A stretch of 21,057 nt of DNA from Methylobacteriaceae bacterium (GCA_031272615.1 JAISTL010000266.1:1-21057), one strand, 5' to 3'; counted from the first letter of the stretch, positions 1 to 8,426 are shown. Numbers and translations are program-made. The notes: a model not told the origin generated them from the letters alone.

Positions 1-374
1 ATATCATCGATGGAGTGATGGGTTGAGCCGAGCGACCCATAGGTCACACCCGGATTCAGGCCGAGCATCTTGACGTTGGTCTGGGAATAACAGACATCGT
101 TTTTGACCTGTTCGTTGGCGCGGTTCAACAAAAAAGGCGCGGCATTGGCGGTGAAGACAATGTGCCCGCCCAGCGCCAGACCCGCCGCGACACCAACCAG
201 TGACTGTTCGGCAATACCGACATTGACGACACGCTCGGGGTAGAGTTTCATAAACGGCGAGATTTTTGAAGTCGAAACGGAATCGCTGACAACCACCGCC
301 AGATTGGTTCCATTCTCGACCAGAGAAATCAGGGCGCTTACAACGCCGTCTCGCAGATCGGCTGTTTCATACAT
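1..374 (-). CDS. Transketolase, C-terminal subunit (partial, runs off the left edge)
   Basis: This is the pyrimidine-binding half of a two-subunit transketolase, which moves two-carbon ketol units between sugar phosphates with thiamine diphosphate. About 124 codons are visible from an ATG at 374-372, beginning MYETADLRDG. The stretch NVGIAEQSLVGVAAGLALGG (about residues 56-75) holds the conserved glutamate of the family that activates the cofactor. The ATG lies inside the end of the N-terminal subunit gene, with an 8-nt overlap (ATGTATGA), so the two are translationally coupled. The usual length of about 300 residues means most of the gene lies outside the window. Dehydrogenase E1-beta and DXP synthase share the fold, but the split arrangement and partner favour transketolase. 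The substrate pathway cannot be told from what is visible. Confidence 0.88.
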   Translation of the reverse strand, partial: MYETADLRDGVVSALISLVENGTNLAVVVSDSVSTSKISPFMKLYPERVVNVGIAEQSLVGVAAGLALGGHIVFTANAAPFLLNRANEQVKNDVCYSQTNVKMLGLNPGVTYGSLGSTHHSIDD

Positions 375-1197
375 GGTCCAACTCCTTCAGCGCCTGCTCC
401 AATTCTTCCGGACTCGGATACTTGTGGTGCCATGCGGGCTTGTTCTCCATGAAAGACACGCCGCGACCCTTGATCGTATTGGCAAGTATTACTTTCGGCT
501 TACCTTTCATTTCGAAAAGGCTTTCTATTGTTTCGATAAGTAGTTTCGGATCATTACCATTTGTGACGGCCACCTCCCAGCCGAAGGAGCGCCATTTTTC
601 ATCCAACGGATCGAGATTAATGATGTTTTTGGTGAAATCTCCAAGCTGAAGACGGTTTTTGTCGATGATGAGATAAAGATTGTCCAGTTGAAACTGGGCT
701 CCGGACAATGCCGCTTCCCAATTGGACCCTTCATCCATTTCACCGTCGCCGGTGAGCACGAACACCCGGCCGTCGCGTTTCTGTTTTTTTTCGGCCAGGG
801 CCAGACCGACGCCGATGGGCAAACCGTGGCCGAGCGCTCCGGTGCTGACTGTCACAAGTTCCGGAAGTTTCTGGCGAATCGGATGACCGGCGAGACGTGA
901 GTCGTCCTTGAGATATGTCTCCAGCTCCGCCTCGGGAATCAACCCCGCCTCAACAAGACAGCAATACCAGCCGCCGACCCCGTGGCCCTTGCTCAATATG
1001 AACCGGTCCTGCCAGCGAATCGGGTTGATCTCATAGCGCAATAGATTGAAATACAACGATGCCAGGATATCGGTTTCCGACATGTCGGCGCCGGTATGCC
1101 CACCCTTGGCGCGGCAATTCATGCGGCAGATGTTTCGGCGGATATTGAGTGCGCGAAACCGGATATCTTCAAACGAGAGAGCAAATGGGTTTCTCAT
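367..1197 (-). CDS. Transketolase, N-terminal (TPP-binding) subunit
   Basis: A 276-residue thiamine diphosphate-binding subunit of a split transketolase. The cofactor motif is clear: GDGEMDEGSNWEAA at residues 150-163, with the paired N181 about 30 residues on. KGHGVGGWY (70-78) and STGALGHGLP (118-127) are also family signatures. I chose the ATG at 1197 (MRNPFALSF) because the open frame upstream of it translates an A/T-rich, low-complexity stretch. A GAAAG ribosome-binding sequence sits 7 nt before this start. The gene forms an operon with the C-terminal subunit and diverges from a DeoR-family regulator, which suggests an inducible sugar-catabolic operon rather than the housekeeping pentose phosphate enzyme. 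The sugar is unknown. Confidence 0.93.
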   Translation of the reverse strand: MRNPFALSFEDIRFRALNIRRNICRMNCRAKGGHTGADMSETDILASLYFNLLRYEINPIRWQDRFILSKGHGVGGWYCCLVEAGLIPEAELETYLKDDSRLAGHPIRQKLPELVTVSTGALGHGLPIGVGLALAEKKQKRDGRVFVLTGDGEMDEGSNWEAALSGAQFQLDNLYLIIDKNRLQLGDFTKNIINLDPLDEKWRSFGWEVAVTNGNDPKLLIETIESLFEMKGKPKVILANTIKGRGVSFMENKPAWHHKYPSPEELEQALKELDHV

Positions 1198-1203
1198 AGC
1201 GAC

Positions 1204-1259
1204 ACTTTCGCTTTCAATTGCTTTCAAAATGCTATTGATTATTTTTTCCAAATAGTCAA
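1204..1259 (-). promoter_or_regulatory. Putative transketolase promoter with CTTTC direct repeats (DeoR-type operator)
   Basis: On the minus strand a TTGACT (1259-1254) resembles a -35 box, but the -10 at 17-bp spacing (AATAGC) is poor. Downstream, CTTTC on the plus strand occurs three times at 1205-1209, 1211-1215 and 1221-1225, including a direct repeat GCTTTCAA at 1210-1217 and 1220-1227. DeoR-family regulators are known to bind tandem TTTC/GAAA-type repeats. The repeats cover the expected transcription start and the ribosome-binding site, a natural place for repression. The repeat is seen; its function as an operator is inference. Confidence 0.4.
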
Positions 1260-1288
1260 TATAAAAAAACAAAAAAAATAATTGCCCC

Positions 1289-1317
1289 TTTTTTGTAACA
1301 GTTAGAAACGGTATAAC
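1289..1317 (+). promoter_or_regulatory. Possible promoter of the DeoR-family regulator
   Basis: TATAAC at 1312-1317 matches five of six bases of a sigma-70 -10 box. The best -35 is only a T-tract at 1289-1294 with 17-bp spacing. It lies in an AT-rich stretch about 80 bp ahead of the chosen start at 1396. Weak evidence. Confidence 0.3.
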
Positions 1318-1395
1318 GACATGGTATGCAACGGTGGAAATCATCGCAAAGTGCTGATGTCCAAAGACGGTGCGCGAGCGGTGTGGAGGTGCCGG

Positions 1396-2214
1396 ATGGA
1401 AAACGAGTCAAACAGGCGGGAAGAGAGCCCGGTGACGGCCGGGGACACACGTGTGGAACAACATCAGCGTGGTACACGCCTGTATCAGCGCATTCTCGAT
1501 GACGGCAGCGCGCGAATCGCCGATCTCGCGCAGGAATTTTCGGTATCGCTGCCGACGATCCGCAAGGACATCGAGGAGCTCGAACGGGAAGGTCTGGTCG
1601 AGCGGTCCCGCGGCATGGTGCACCTCAAAACCGCTTCCTACATGATTGACGGTACCGGTCTCACCCATTTGCAGGTTACCGCGAAGAAAGAGGCGGTCGG
1701 CCGCAAAGCCGCTTCTCTCATCGAAAACGGTGATGCGGTCATCCTCGATTGCGGCGCGACCGCCACGGAAATGGCAAAAAATCTCGTGTCGCGCCAAAAC
1801 CTCCGTGTTGTCACCAATGCCTTGAATATCGCCATGATTCTCGGCGCGGAACCGACCAACGCCGTCATGATGACCGGAGGGGTATTCAAGCCTGAAACAC
1901 TTGCGGTGTCCGGTGAAAAAGCATCGGCTTTTTTTGAGGGAATCTACGCCAACAAACTGTTTCTGGCCGTGGGCGGAATATCCATCGAGGTAGGGATTTC
2001 CTACCCCGATTTCATCGATCTGCATGTCAAGAAAGCGATGATATCCGCGGCGGAGCGTGTTTATCTGCTCGCCGATTCCGGGAAATTCGGCGTGCGCCAG
2101 TTCGCCACCTTCGGCGCGATGGACAAGGTGCACGCGGTGGTGACCGACAAGAAGCTGGACCAGAAATACGTCAAGTGGCTGCAAGGCCTCAACATCGAAA
2201 TCATCTATGTGTGA
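1396..2214 (+). CDS. DeoR/GlpR-family transcriptional regulator
   Basis: A 272-residue repressor-type protein. Residues about 25-77 form the DeoR winged helix-turn-helix (RIADLAQEFSVSLPTIRKDI, followed by ELEREGLVERSRG). The rest is the sugar-phosphate sensor domain, with NGDAVILDCGATATEMA, VVTNALNIA, MTGGVFKPET and LLADSGKFG, all typical of the family. The frame is open upstream to 1321, but the ATG at 1396 has GGAGG six nucleotides ahead and its length suits the family, so I start there. It diverges from the split transketolase operon and most likely controls it in response to a phosphorylated sugar. The inducer cannot be named from the sequence. Confidence 0.9.
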   Translation: MENESNRREESPVTAGDTRVEQHQRGTRLYQRILDDGSARIADLAQEFSVSLPTIRKDIEELEREGLVERSRGMVHLKTASYMIDGTGLTHLQVTAKKEAVGRKAASLIENGDAVILDCGATATEMAKNLVSRQNLRVVTNALNIAMILGAEPTNAVMMTGGVFKPETLAVSGEKASAFFEGIYANKLFLAVGGISIEVGISYPDFIDLHVKKAMISAAERVYLLADSGKFGVRQFATFGAMDKVHAVVTDKKLDQKYVKWLQGLNIEIIYV

Positions 2215-2216
2215 GT

Positions 2217-2233
2217 GACGGAACGTTTCCGTC
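2217..2233. terminator. Short hairpin between convergent genes
   Basis: GACGGAA (2217-2223) pairs with TTCCGTC (2227-2233) across a 3-nt loop. It lies 2 nt after the regulator stop and 6 nt beyond the gpsA stop on the other strand. Only a weak T-rich tail (GTCCTTTC) follows on the plus strand. It could be a weak bidirectional terminator. Confidence 0.4.
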
Positions 2234-2239
2234 GTCCTT

Positions 2240-3241
2240 TCAGCCCTGAACCGTTCGTTCGTGCTCCGCCCGCAACGGGCGACTCAGGAGCGTATCGATA
2301 ACGTCGTCAAGAGTTGAGGAGCGGGACAGCAGGGCGTCCACCGCCCGGGCGATGGGCAAATCGATATCGTGTTCCCGGGCAAGCTTCACCAGCACCGGCG
2401 CCGTGAACACGCCTTCGGCCAGTCTGCCGCCGCTCGGGTCCGACACATCGGTATTCCGGCCGAGCGCCAAGCCTGTGGAAAAGTTGCGGGAGTGCTCCGA
2501 CGAGCAGGTCAACAGCAAATCGCCCAGCCCGGAAAGACCCATCAGGGTTTCGGGCCTCGCGCCGAAACGATCGGCAAAGCGCAGCAGCTCGGCAAAACAG
2601 CGGGCCATCAACGCCGCCTTGGCGCTTTCTCCCAACCCCTTGCCGACCAACGCGCCGCAGCCGATGGCATAAACGTTTTTCGCCGCGCCGCCGATTTCGA
2701 CGCCGGTGACGTCGCTGCCGTGGTATACTCTGAAGCTCCTGCCGGAAATCACCTGCGCCAGTTCCCGGGCATGTTCCGCGTCCGCCGCCGCCAGCGTCAC
2801 CGCTGTCGGCAGCCCGCGCACCACGTCCGCGGCGAAACTCGGTCCGGACAATACGGCCAACCGCTGGGCGGGCAAGATATCGCGGACCACACGGCTGGGC
2901 AGCATGCCGCTTTTTCGTTCAATGCCCTTGGCGCACAAAATCAGTGTTGCCGCGTCCGCAAGATTGGGCCGGAGTTCGTTCAGCACCGGACGCAACGCCT
3001 GTGTCGGCACGACGACAAACACTATCCGGCAAGCGAAGAGTCCGGCGGCGTCGGTTGTCGGCTCAATCGCCGACGGCAGCCGGACTCCGGGAAGATAGCG
3101 CCGGTTTTCCCCGGTTTCGCGCAAATCCTGAACAAGTCCGGCGTCACGCATCCAGTGGATGACGTGGTGCCCTTTTGCAGCCATCACCGCGGCAAGGGCG
3201 GTTCCCCATGCGCCGCCGCCGATCACTCCGCAGGGTTCCAT
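2240..3241 (-). CDS. gpsA: Glycerol-3-phosphate dehydrogenase [NAD(P)+]
   Basis: Reduces dihydroxyacetone phosphate to sn-glycerol 3-phosphate, the backbone precursor of membrane phospholipids, in the cytoplasm. The 333-residue protein starts with the Rossmann motif GVIGGGAWGTALA (5-17). It then shows CAKGIE (103-108), GPSFAADV (133-140), the catalytic-lysine motif GGAAKNVYAIG (184-194) and GLSGLGDLLLTCSS (235-248). The start ATG at 3241 has AAGGA about 10 nt upstream and places the nucleotide-binding motif at the very N-terminus as in the family; the longer open frame would add 43 unrelated residues. It lies 38 bp downstream of nfuA on the same strand and is probably cotranscribed. Confidence 0.95.
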   Translation of the reverse strand: MEPCGVIGGGAWGTALAAVMAAKGHHVIHWMRDAGLVQDLRETGENRRYLPGVRLPSAIEPTTDAAGLFACRIVFVVVPTQALRPVLNELRPNLADAATLILCAKGIERKSGMLPSRVVRDILPAQRLAVLSGPSFAADVVRGLPTAVTLAAADAEHARELAQVISGRSFRVYHGSDVTGVEIGGAAKNVYAIGCGALVGKGLGESAKAALMARCFAELLRFADRFGARPETLMGLSGLGDLLLTCSSEHSRNFSTGLALGRNTDVSDPSGGRLAEGVFTAPVLVKLAREHDIDLPIARAVDALLSRSSTLDDVIDTLLSRPLRAEHERTVQG

Positions 3242-3279
3242 TTCCGGCTGTCCTTTCCGCAACAAAAAGGCGCCGGCGG

Positions 3280-3840
3280 TCAAACCGGCTGGACCTCCAG
3301 GACTTCGGGGATGAAGTGGCGCAGCAGGTTTTGAATGCCGAAGCGCAGCGTCGCCGTGGAGGACGGGCACCCGGAACAGGCGCCGTGCATGGCGAGATAG
3401 ACAATGCCGTCTCTGAATCCCCTGAAAATGATGTCGCCGCCGTCGTTGGCCACCGCCGGGCGCACGCGCTGTTCCAGGAGTTCCTTGATGGTGCGGACAA
3501 TCTCGGCGTCGGCGGGATCAAAAAACTCTTCCGTCACAACGGAGTCGGGATCGATGGTGTCCTCGAACAGCGGAACTCCGGCCACGAAATGCTCCATGAT
3601 GGTGCCGAGCACCGCCGGTTTCAGGTTGGCCCAGTCGCCGGATTTCTTGGTCACTGAAATGAAATCGCTGCCGAAGAATACCCCCGAGACTCCCGGAATC
3701 GACAGCAGGCTGCGCGCTAAAGGCGACGGCGCGGCGGCGGCTTCGTCCTGTGCTTCAAACACTCCCTGCTCCATGACGACGCGGCCGGGGAGAAACTTCA
3801 GGGTTGCCGGATTGGGCGTGGGTTCGGTCTGGATGAACAT
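3280..3840 (-). CDS. nfuA: NfuA-type Fe-S cluster carrier protein
   Basis: A 186-residue iron-sulfur scaffold/carrier that delivers clusters to target enzymes. The N-terminal Nfu domain (about 1-90) has the family opening MFIQTEPTPNPATLKFLPG. The C-terminal NifU-like domain (about 110-186) has NDGGDI and the cluster-binding CSGC motif (C155, C158), followed by PSSTATLRFGIQNLL. The ATG at 3840 is preceded by GAGGA with a 7-nt spacer, a strong ribosome-binding site; the open frame 15 codons longer lacks this support. The next gene downstream is gpsA. The length matches alphaproteobacterial NfuA proteins. Confidence 0.95.
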   Translation of the reverse strand: MFIQTEPTPNPATLKFLPGRVVMEQGVFEAQDEAAAAPSPLARSLLSIPGVSGVFFGSDFISVTKKSGDWANLKPAVLGTIMEHFVAGVPLFEDTIDPDSVVTEEFFDPADAEIVRTIKELLEQRVRPAVANDGGDIIFRGFRDGIVYLAMHGACSGCPSSTATLRFGIQNLLRHFIPEVLEVQPV

Positions 3841-3999
3841 GGGCAAATCCTCGGACAGTAGCCTTGACAAAAGGGCCTTGAACAACCGGTATCACGACGC
3901 GCCGGCCAAATCAACCGGTGCCGCTCTGCCGGACAGGGCGGACGTCCGCCGGAGAATAATCGATCATTGTGGTGAAATCACGCCGGAACCCGGAACTTC

Positions 4000-4021
4000 C
4001 CGGCCTGAACCCGCAGGCCGG
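4000..4021. terminator. Hairpin between trpS and nfuA
   Basis: CCGGCCTG (4000-4007) pairs perfectly with CAGGCCGG (4014-4021) over a 6-nt loop. It lies 59 bp past the trpS stop on the minus strand. No T-tract follows, so it may be a partial terminator or an RNA-processing or stability element rather than a full intrinsic terminator. Confidence 0.35.
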
Positions 4022-4065
4022 AACACACCGGTGCATTCCCGCGGGTTCGAGAGTCTCTTTGTTTG

Positions 4066-4079
4066 CGCGCCGAAGCGCG
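4066..4079 (-). terminator. UUCG-tetraloop hairpin directly after the trpS stop codon
   Basis: Read on the minus strand, CGCGC-TTCG-GCGCG begins immediately after the trpS TGA (4082-4080). A five-pair GC stem with a UUCG loop is unusually stable, but no T-run follows, so it is more likely a 3'-end stabiliser than a complete terminator. Confidence 0.35.
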
Positions 4080-5117
4080 TCAGTTCCGGAAGCCGACGAT
4101 ATCCCGCACCGCCCGCATGGTTTCGGCAGCGATGACCTTGGCCTTTTCCGCGCCGTTTTGCAGCACATCGTCGATATAGGCCGGGTCGGCCAGCAAGCGG
4201 CGCATTTCGGCGTTGATGGGCGCCAGATGCTCCACCGCCGCATCCGCCAGCGCCGCCTTGAAGGCGGAAAACTGCGTGCCGCCATACTCTTTCAGCACAT
4301 CGTCCACCGACGTCTGGGTGAGTGCCGCAAAAATCGACACCAGATTTTCCGCTTCCGGACGCCCGGCGAAGCCCTTATGATCGAGGGGCAGGGGTTCCGG
4401 ATCGGTTTTGGCCTTGCGGATCTTCTGGCGGATGGCGTCCACGCTGTCGGTGAGATTGATGCGGGAATAATCCGAGAGGTCTGATTTCGACATCTTCTTG
4501 GCGCCGTCGCGCAACGACATCACCCGTGTCGCCTCACCCTGAATCAATGCCTCGGGAATCGGGAAGTACGCCTCGCCGAAACCGTGAGCAGCAATGGAGT
4601 CCGCCCAATCGATGTTGAACTTCTGGGCGATGTCGCGGGTCAGCTCCATGTGTTGTTTCTGGACTTCGCCGACCGGCACATAGTGGGCGCGGTAGAGCAG
4701 GATGTCCGCCGCCATCAGCACCGGGTAATCGAACAGACCGACGGAAACGTTTTCACTGTTCTTGCCGGCCTTGTCCTTGAACTGGGTCATGCGGTTCAGC
4801 CATCCCATGCGGGCGACGCAGTTGAACACCCAGGCAAGCTCGGCGTGTTCGGCAACCTGACTCTGGACGAAAATCACGTGTTCCTTCGGGTTGATGCCGG
4901 TGGCGATATAGGCGGCAGCAACTTCGCGCACATGGGTGCGCAGTTCCGTCGGGTCCGTCCATCGCGCCGTTACCGCGTGCATATCCACGATGCAGTAAAT
5001 GCACTCGTAAGAGGACTGCAAATCGGCGAAGCGTTTGATCGCTCCCAGATAATTGCCCAAGTGCAGATTTCCGGTCGGCTGCACTCCCGAGAACACACGT
5101 TTTTCATACTGCGCCAT
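4080..5117 (-). CDS. trpS: Tryptophanyl-tRNA synthetase
   Basis: A class I aminoacyl-tRNA synthetase that charges tRNA(Trp). The 345-residue length is typical. The HIGH-type motif is in [17 protein letters not shown] (10-26), with GNLHLGN in place of HIGH. The KMSKS loop is GAKKMSKSD (205-213). The substrate-pocket motif [18 protein letters not shown] (147-164) is also present. The ATG at 5117 has GGAG eight nucleotides upstream. The 239 bp between trpS and nfuA contains two hairpins and no recognisable gene. The gene reads away from rpsO, so a bidirectional control region must lie in 5118-5556. Confidence 0.97.
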   Translation of the reverse strand: MAQYEKRVFSGVQPTGNLHLGNYLGAIKRFADLQSSYECIYCIVDMHAVTARWTDPTELRTHVREVAAAYIATGINPKEHVIFVQSQVAEHAELAWVFNCVARMGWLNRMTQFKDKAGKNSENVSVGLFDYPVLMAADILLYRAHYVPVGEVQKQHMELTRDIAQKFNIDWADSIAAHGFGEAYFPIPEALIQGEATRVMSLRDGAKKMSKSDLSDYSRINLTDSVDAIRQKIRKAKTDPEPLPLDHKGFAGRPEAENLVSIFAALTQTSVDDVLKEYGGTQFSAFKAALADAAVEHLAPINAEMRRLLADPAYIDDVLQNGAEKAKVIAAETMRAVRDIVGFRN

Positions 5118-5556
5118 CAGTTCATCTCCCTGCGGTGGCCTGCTCCAAAGCGCGGCGGGTATCGCGTTTCAAAGATTCACGGCCGAAAACGAACTGTGCT
5201 TTATATGATTTTTACGTCGTGTTCCAGAAAGCATTTCGGGCAATTGTGGGAAATCCGGAAAGCCGGAGCGCGGCGTTCTTCAAATTGCCATGTTTTACAG
5301 TATACTGCGCACGAATCACGGGAAAGGGAAACAACACCGCCGTAACCGGCCTCACCGGCGACATTTTTCCAAACTGTCACTGGAATTTATTGACGGAATC
5401 GGTTATGGCGGGGCGGCTTGAAAAAAGCCGGAAAGCCCGAATGCCATGTTTGAGACCTTGCTGGACGACATCCCGGCAAGGCCGGGAGATGGCGCGGGCA
5501 TTGTGTGTTTCAATCTCCTGTCGGGATTGATGTTAATTTTGTGAAAGGATCGATCG
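5118..5556. other. 439-bp divergent control region between trpS and rpsO
   Basis: No gene is supported here; the open frames have no family resemblance and no good ribosome-binding site. It must contain the promoters for trpS (leftward) and rpsO (rightward). For rpsO, a good -10 TATACT at 5301-5306 has only weak -35 candidates. For trpS, a minus-strand TATAAA lies inside TTTATATG near 5210, also with a poor -35. The right half folds into a series of hairpins described separately. Confidence 0.5.
5456..5529 (+). promoter_or_regulatory. Structured rpsO leader, candidate S15 autoregulatory RNA
   Basis: Three stems are visible. P1: 5456-5464 with 5473-5481 (nine pairs including one G-U, 8-nt loop). 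P2: 5483-5490 with 5513-5520 (eight pairs including one G-U, 22-nt loop). P3: 5511-5517 with 5523-5529 (seven pairs including one T-G, 5-nt loop). P2 and P3 share bases 5511-5520, so they cannot form together. The element ends 27 nt before the rpsO start. Ribosomal protein S15 is known to repress its own mRNA through differing leader structures in many bacteria. Pairing is seen; regulation is inference. Confidence 0.45.
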
Positions 5557-5826
5557 ATGTCGATTACTCCCGAGCGCAAAACCGCGCTCATCAAAGAATA
5601 TGCCCGCAAAGAAGGTGATACCGGTTCGCCGGAAGTCCAGGTCGCCATCCTGTCGGAGCGCATTGCCAACCTCACCGAACATTTCAAGACTCACAGCAAA
5701 GACAACCACTCCCGTCGTGGCCTGTTGAAGCTGGTCTCCCAGCGCCGTTCCCTGCTGGATTACCTGAAAGACACGGATGAAGAGCGTTACAAGACGCTGA
5801 TTTCCAGGCTTGGCCTGCGTCGCTGA
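5557..5826 (+). CDS. rpsO: 30S ribosomal protein S15
   Basis: An 89-residue primary 16S rRNA-binding protein of the small subunit platform. The whole sequence follows the family: TGSPEVQVA (22-30), [19 protein letters not shown] (39-57), [11 protein letters not shown] (60-70) and the C-terminal [12 protein letters not shown]. The ATG at 5557 has AAAGGA at 5544-5549, a 7-nt spacer. It is followed by pnp at 367 bp, a widely conserved pairing. The leader carries mutually exclusive stems that may mediate feedback by S15 itself. The truB gene, often upstream in other bacteria, is not here; trpS diverges instead. Confidence 0.98.
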   Translation: MSITPERKTALIKEYARKEGDTGSPEVQVAILSERIANLTEHFKTHSKDNHSRRGLLKLVSQRRSLLDYLKDTDEERYKTLISRLGLRR

Positions 5827-6193
5827 CGGACACGCGTCCGATGAGTCGTTTCCCATTTGGAAACTCTGTTTACCGGTGTTTCCGGCTGAATGCCGGAGAC
5901 ATGTCGCATCGGGCCGTTTCGGCTGCCCGATGGAATTGTTCGCAAGCAGACAACTGCTTAACAAAAATGGTGCACCGGTCATTTTGAGTGCGTCATGGCA
6001 GGATCGCCAGGGACTTGCGCGGCCGCCCGGAAACTCCGGGTCCGACGTAACCCGTCAGCCGCCGGGTTTGAAGAAGCGTAAACTGTCGGAGAACTCCGGC
6101 AGCGGTTCGTTCAGTCCCCGTGGAGTCTCTGGCCGTCTTGCCGATGACGGGCCGGTGTATCGTTGAAAACGATAGGATAGAAAGCGTTTAAGA
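5827..6193 (+). promoter_or_regulatory. Hairpin-rich rpsO-pnp spacer (processing and regulatory region)
   Basis: No gene is supported in this 367-bp spacer. It holds at least six hairpins: 5827-5840 (CGGAC/GTCCG), 5878-5900 (nine pairs, 5-nt loop), 5908-5931 (seven pairs), 5944-5959 (AAGCAG/CTGCTT), 6026-6040 (CCCGGA/TCCGGG) and 6083-6102 (eight pairs, GAAC loop). None is followed by a clean T-run. In enterobacteria the corresponding spacer carries the rpsO terminator and the pnp leader hairpin cut by RNase III, through which PNPase represses itself; a similar role here is inferred. The pnp ribosome-binding site is weak, consistent with controlled translation. Confidence 0.45.
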
Positions 6194-8392
6194 ATGTTTG
6201 ACATACAACGAGAAGAACTGATGTGGGCCGGACGCAAGCTCGTGCTCGAAACCGGAAGAATGGCCCGTCAGGCTGATGGCGCGGTGCTGGCAACCTATGG
6301 TGAAACCACCGTTTTGGCAACCGTGGTTTCGGAAAAGGAGCCGAAGCCCGGAACCGATTTCTTCCCCCTGACCGTGAATTATCAGGAGCGCACCTATGCC
6401 GCGGGGCGTATTCCCGGCGGCTATTTCAAGCGCGAAGGCCGCCCCACCGAACGGGAAACCCTGATTTCACGCCTCATCGACCGCCCGGTTCGTCCGCTGT
6501 TTCTTGACGGCTATCGCAATGACACCCAGGTGATTGTCACGGTGCTTTCCCATGATCTGGAAAACGACACCGATGTCTTGTCGATGGTGGCGGCCTCCGC
6601 GGCTCTCACGCTCTCCGGCGTCCCGTTCATGGGGCCGGTGGGTGCGGCAAAAGTGGCCTATATCAACGGCCAGTACAAGCTCAATCCGCTGATTCAGGAA
6701 TACGAATCGTCGGATTTAGAACTCGTGGTCGCCGGCACGGGCGATGCCGTGCTGATGGTGGAGTCCGAAGCCAAGGAATTGTCCGAGGATATCATGCTCG
6801 GCGCCGTGATGTTCGGCCACAAGCATTTCCAGCCGGTCATCGAAGCCATTGTCCGCCTGGCGGAAAAAGCCGCCCGCGAACCCAGGGACTTCCAGCCCGA
6901 AGACCTCTCGGAAATCAAAAAGGCGGTTCTTGCCTTCTCCGAAAAAGATCTGCGCGCCGCTTACCAGATTACCCAGAAGCAGGAGCGCTATGCCGCGGTT
7001 GATGCCGTGAAGGAAAAGGTGTTGGCCGAGTTCTGCCCGGAAGAGGGGGAAGCGAAGTTCGATGCCGAAAAGGTGAAAACGGTTTTCCATGATGTCCAGG
7101 CTCAAATCGTCCGCTGGAATATCCTGGATGACGGCAAGCGCATTGACGGGCGCGATGTCAAAACCGTGCGGCCGATTGTGGCGGAAGTCGGCGTTCTGCC
7201 CCGGGCCCACGGTTCGGCGCTGTTCACCCGTGGTGAAACCCAGGCTTTGGTGGTGGCAACCCTTGGAACCGGTGACGACGAACAGATGATCGATTCGCTG
7301 GAGGGAACCTACAACGAGCGCTTCATGCTGCACTACAATTTCCCGCCGTTCTCGGTGGGTGAAACCGGGAGGATCGGTTCGCCGGGGCGCCGGGAAATCG
7401 GCCACGGCAAACTGGCCTGGCGCGCCATTCATCCGATGCTGCCGACAGCCTTTGATTTCCCCTATGCCATCCGCGTGGTGTCGGAAATCACCGAATCCAA
7501 CGGTTCCTCGTCCATGGCCACCGTTTGCGGTTCCTCCCTGGCGCTGATGGATGCGGGCGTACCCATGCGCAAACCGGTGGCGGGCATCGCCATGGGGCTG
7601 ATTCTCGAAGGTGAACGGTTTGCCGTTCTCACCGACATTCTCGGTGATGAAGACCATCTCGGCGACATGGACTTCAAGGTCGCCGGCACCGCCGACGGCG
7701 TGACGTCCCTGCAGATGGACATCAAGATTACCGGCATTACCGAGGAGATCATGCGGGTCGCCCTGAACCAGGCGAAGGACGGCCGGGCTCATATCCTCGG
7801 CGAAATGTCCAAGGCGCTGTCCCAGTCCCGCGAAGAGCTGGGCGAATATGCGCCGCGTATCGAGGTGATGCATATCCCGACCGACAAAATCCGCGATGTC
7901 ATCGGTTCGGGCGGCAAGGTCATCCGCGAAATCGTCGAAAAGACCGGCGCCAAAATTGATATCAACGATGACGGCACCGTGAAAATCGCCTCCGCCGACG
8001 TCAAATCCATCAAGGCAGCCTACAACTGGATCCGTTCGATTGTCGCCGAGCCGGAAGTCAACCAGATTTATGACGGCACCGTCGTAAAAATCATGGAGTT
8101 CGGCGCGTTCGTCAATTTCTTCGGTTCCCGGGACGGCTTGGTGCATATTTCCGAGCTGGCGCCGCGCCGGGTGGCCAAGGTCACCGACATCGTCAAGGAA
8201 GGCGACAAGGTCAAGGTCAAATACCTCGGCAATGACGACCGCGGCAAGGTTCGCCTGTCCATGAAGGTGGTGGACCAGGCGACCGGTGAGGACATCACCG
8301 AGAAACTCAAAGCCGAACGGGATGCGGAACGGGCAGCCCGCGACAAGGAACGGCAGGAACAACAACGGCAGCCGCAGCCCACCGAGGAATAA
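6194..8392 (+). CDS. pnp: Polyribonucleotide nucleotidyltransferase (PNPase)
   Basis: A 732-residue 3'-5' phosphorolytic exoribonuclease involved in mRNA decay and the degradosome. Domain order is complete: RNase PH 1 (about 10-145, with [14 protein letters not shown]), an alpha-helical linker (about 245-320), RNase PH 2 (about 330-540, with [19 protein letters not shown] around 436-454), a KH domain with [11 protein letters not shown] (about 570-580), and an S1 domain from about 624 to 693 ([17 protein letters not shown]). The tail after S1 is short, charged and rich in Arg, Glu and Gln. The start [11 protein letters not shown] matches the family, although no good Shine-Dalgarno lies close by (the nearest GGA is about 18 nt upstream). 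It converges on the autotransporter gene. Confidence 0.98.
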   Translation: MFDIQREELMWAGRKLVLETGRMARQADGAVLATYGETTVLATVVSEKEPKPGTDFFPLTVNYQERTYAAGRIPGGYFKREGRPTERETLISRLIDRPVRPLFLDGYRNDTQVIVTVLSHDLENDTDVLSMVAASAALTLSGVPFMGPVGAAKVAYINGQYKLNPLIQEYESSDLELVVAGTGDAVLMVESEAKELSEDIMLGAVMFGHKHFQPVIEAIVRLAEKAAREPRDFQPEDLSEIKKAVLAFSEKDLRAAYQITQKQERYAAVDAVKEKVLAEFCPEEGEAKFDAEKVKTVFHDVQAQIVRWNILDDGKRIDGRDVKTVRPIVAEVGVLPRAHGSALFTRGETQALVVATLGTGDDEQMIDSLEGTYNERFMLHYNFPPFSVGETGRIGSPGRREIGHGKLAWRAIHPMLPTAFDFPYAIRVVSEITESNGSSSMATVCGSSLALMDAGVPMRKPVAGIAMGLILEGERFAVLTDILGDEDHLGDMDFKVAGTADGVTSLQMDIKITGITEEIMRVALNQAKDGRAHILGEMSKALSQSREELGEYAPRIEVMHIPTDKIRDVIGSGGKVIREIVEKTGAKIDINDDGTVKIASADVKSIKAAYNWIRSIVAEPEVNQIYDGTVVKIMEFGAFVNFFGSRDGLVHISELAPRRVAKVTDIVKEGDKVKVKYLGNDDRGKVRLSMKVVDQATGEDITEKLKAERDAERAARDKERQEQQRQPQPTEE

Positions 8393-8426
8393 CCGGCGCT
8401 GAGACGTCCGCATCGCGGTCTTCAAC

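Noticed and set aside
2369..3334. Plus-strand frame (321 codons) opposite gpsA
   Set aside because: GpsA motifs are complete on the minus strand; the opposing translation is rich in Arg, Gln and Ala without a recognisable domain.
5135..5530. Possible small gene (131 codons) in the trpS-rpsO gap
   Set aside because: It overlaps the structured rpsO leader, lacks a good ribosome-binding site and shows no family resemblance; the leader function is a better explanation.
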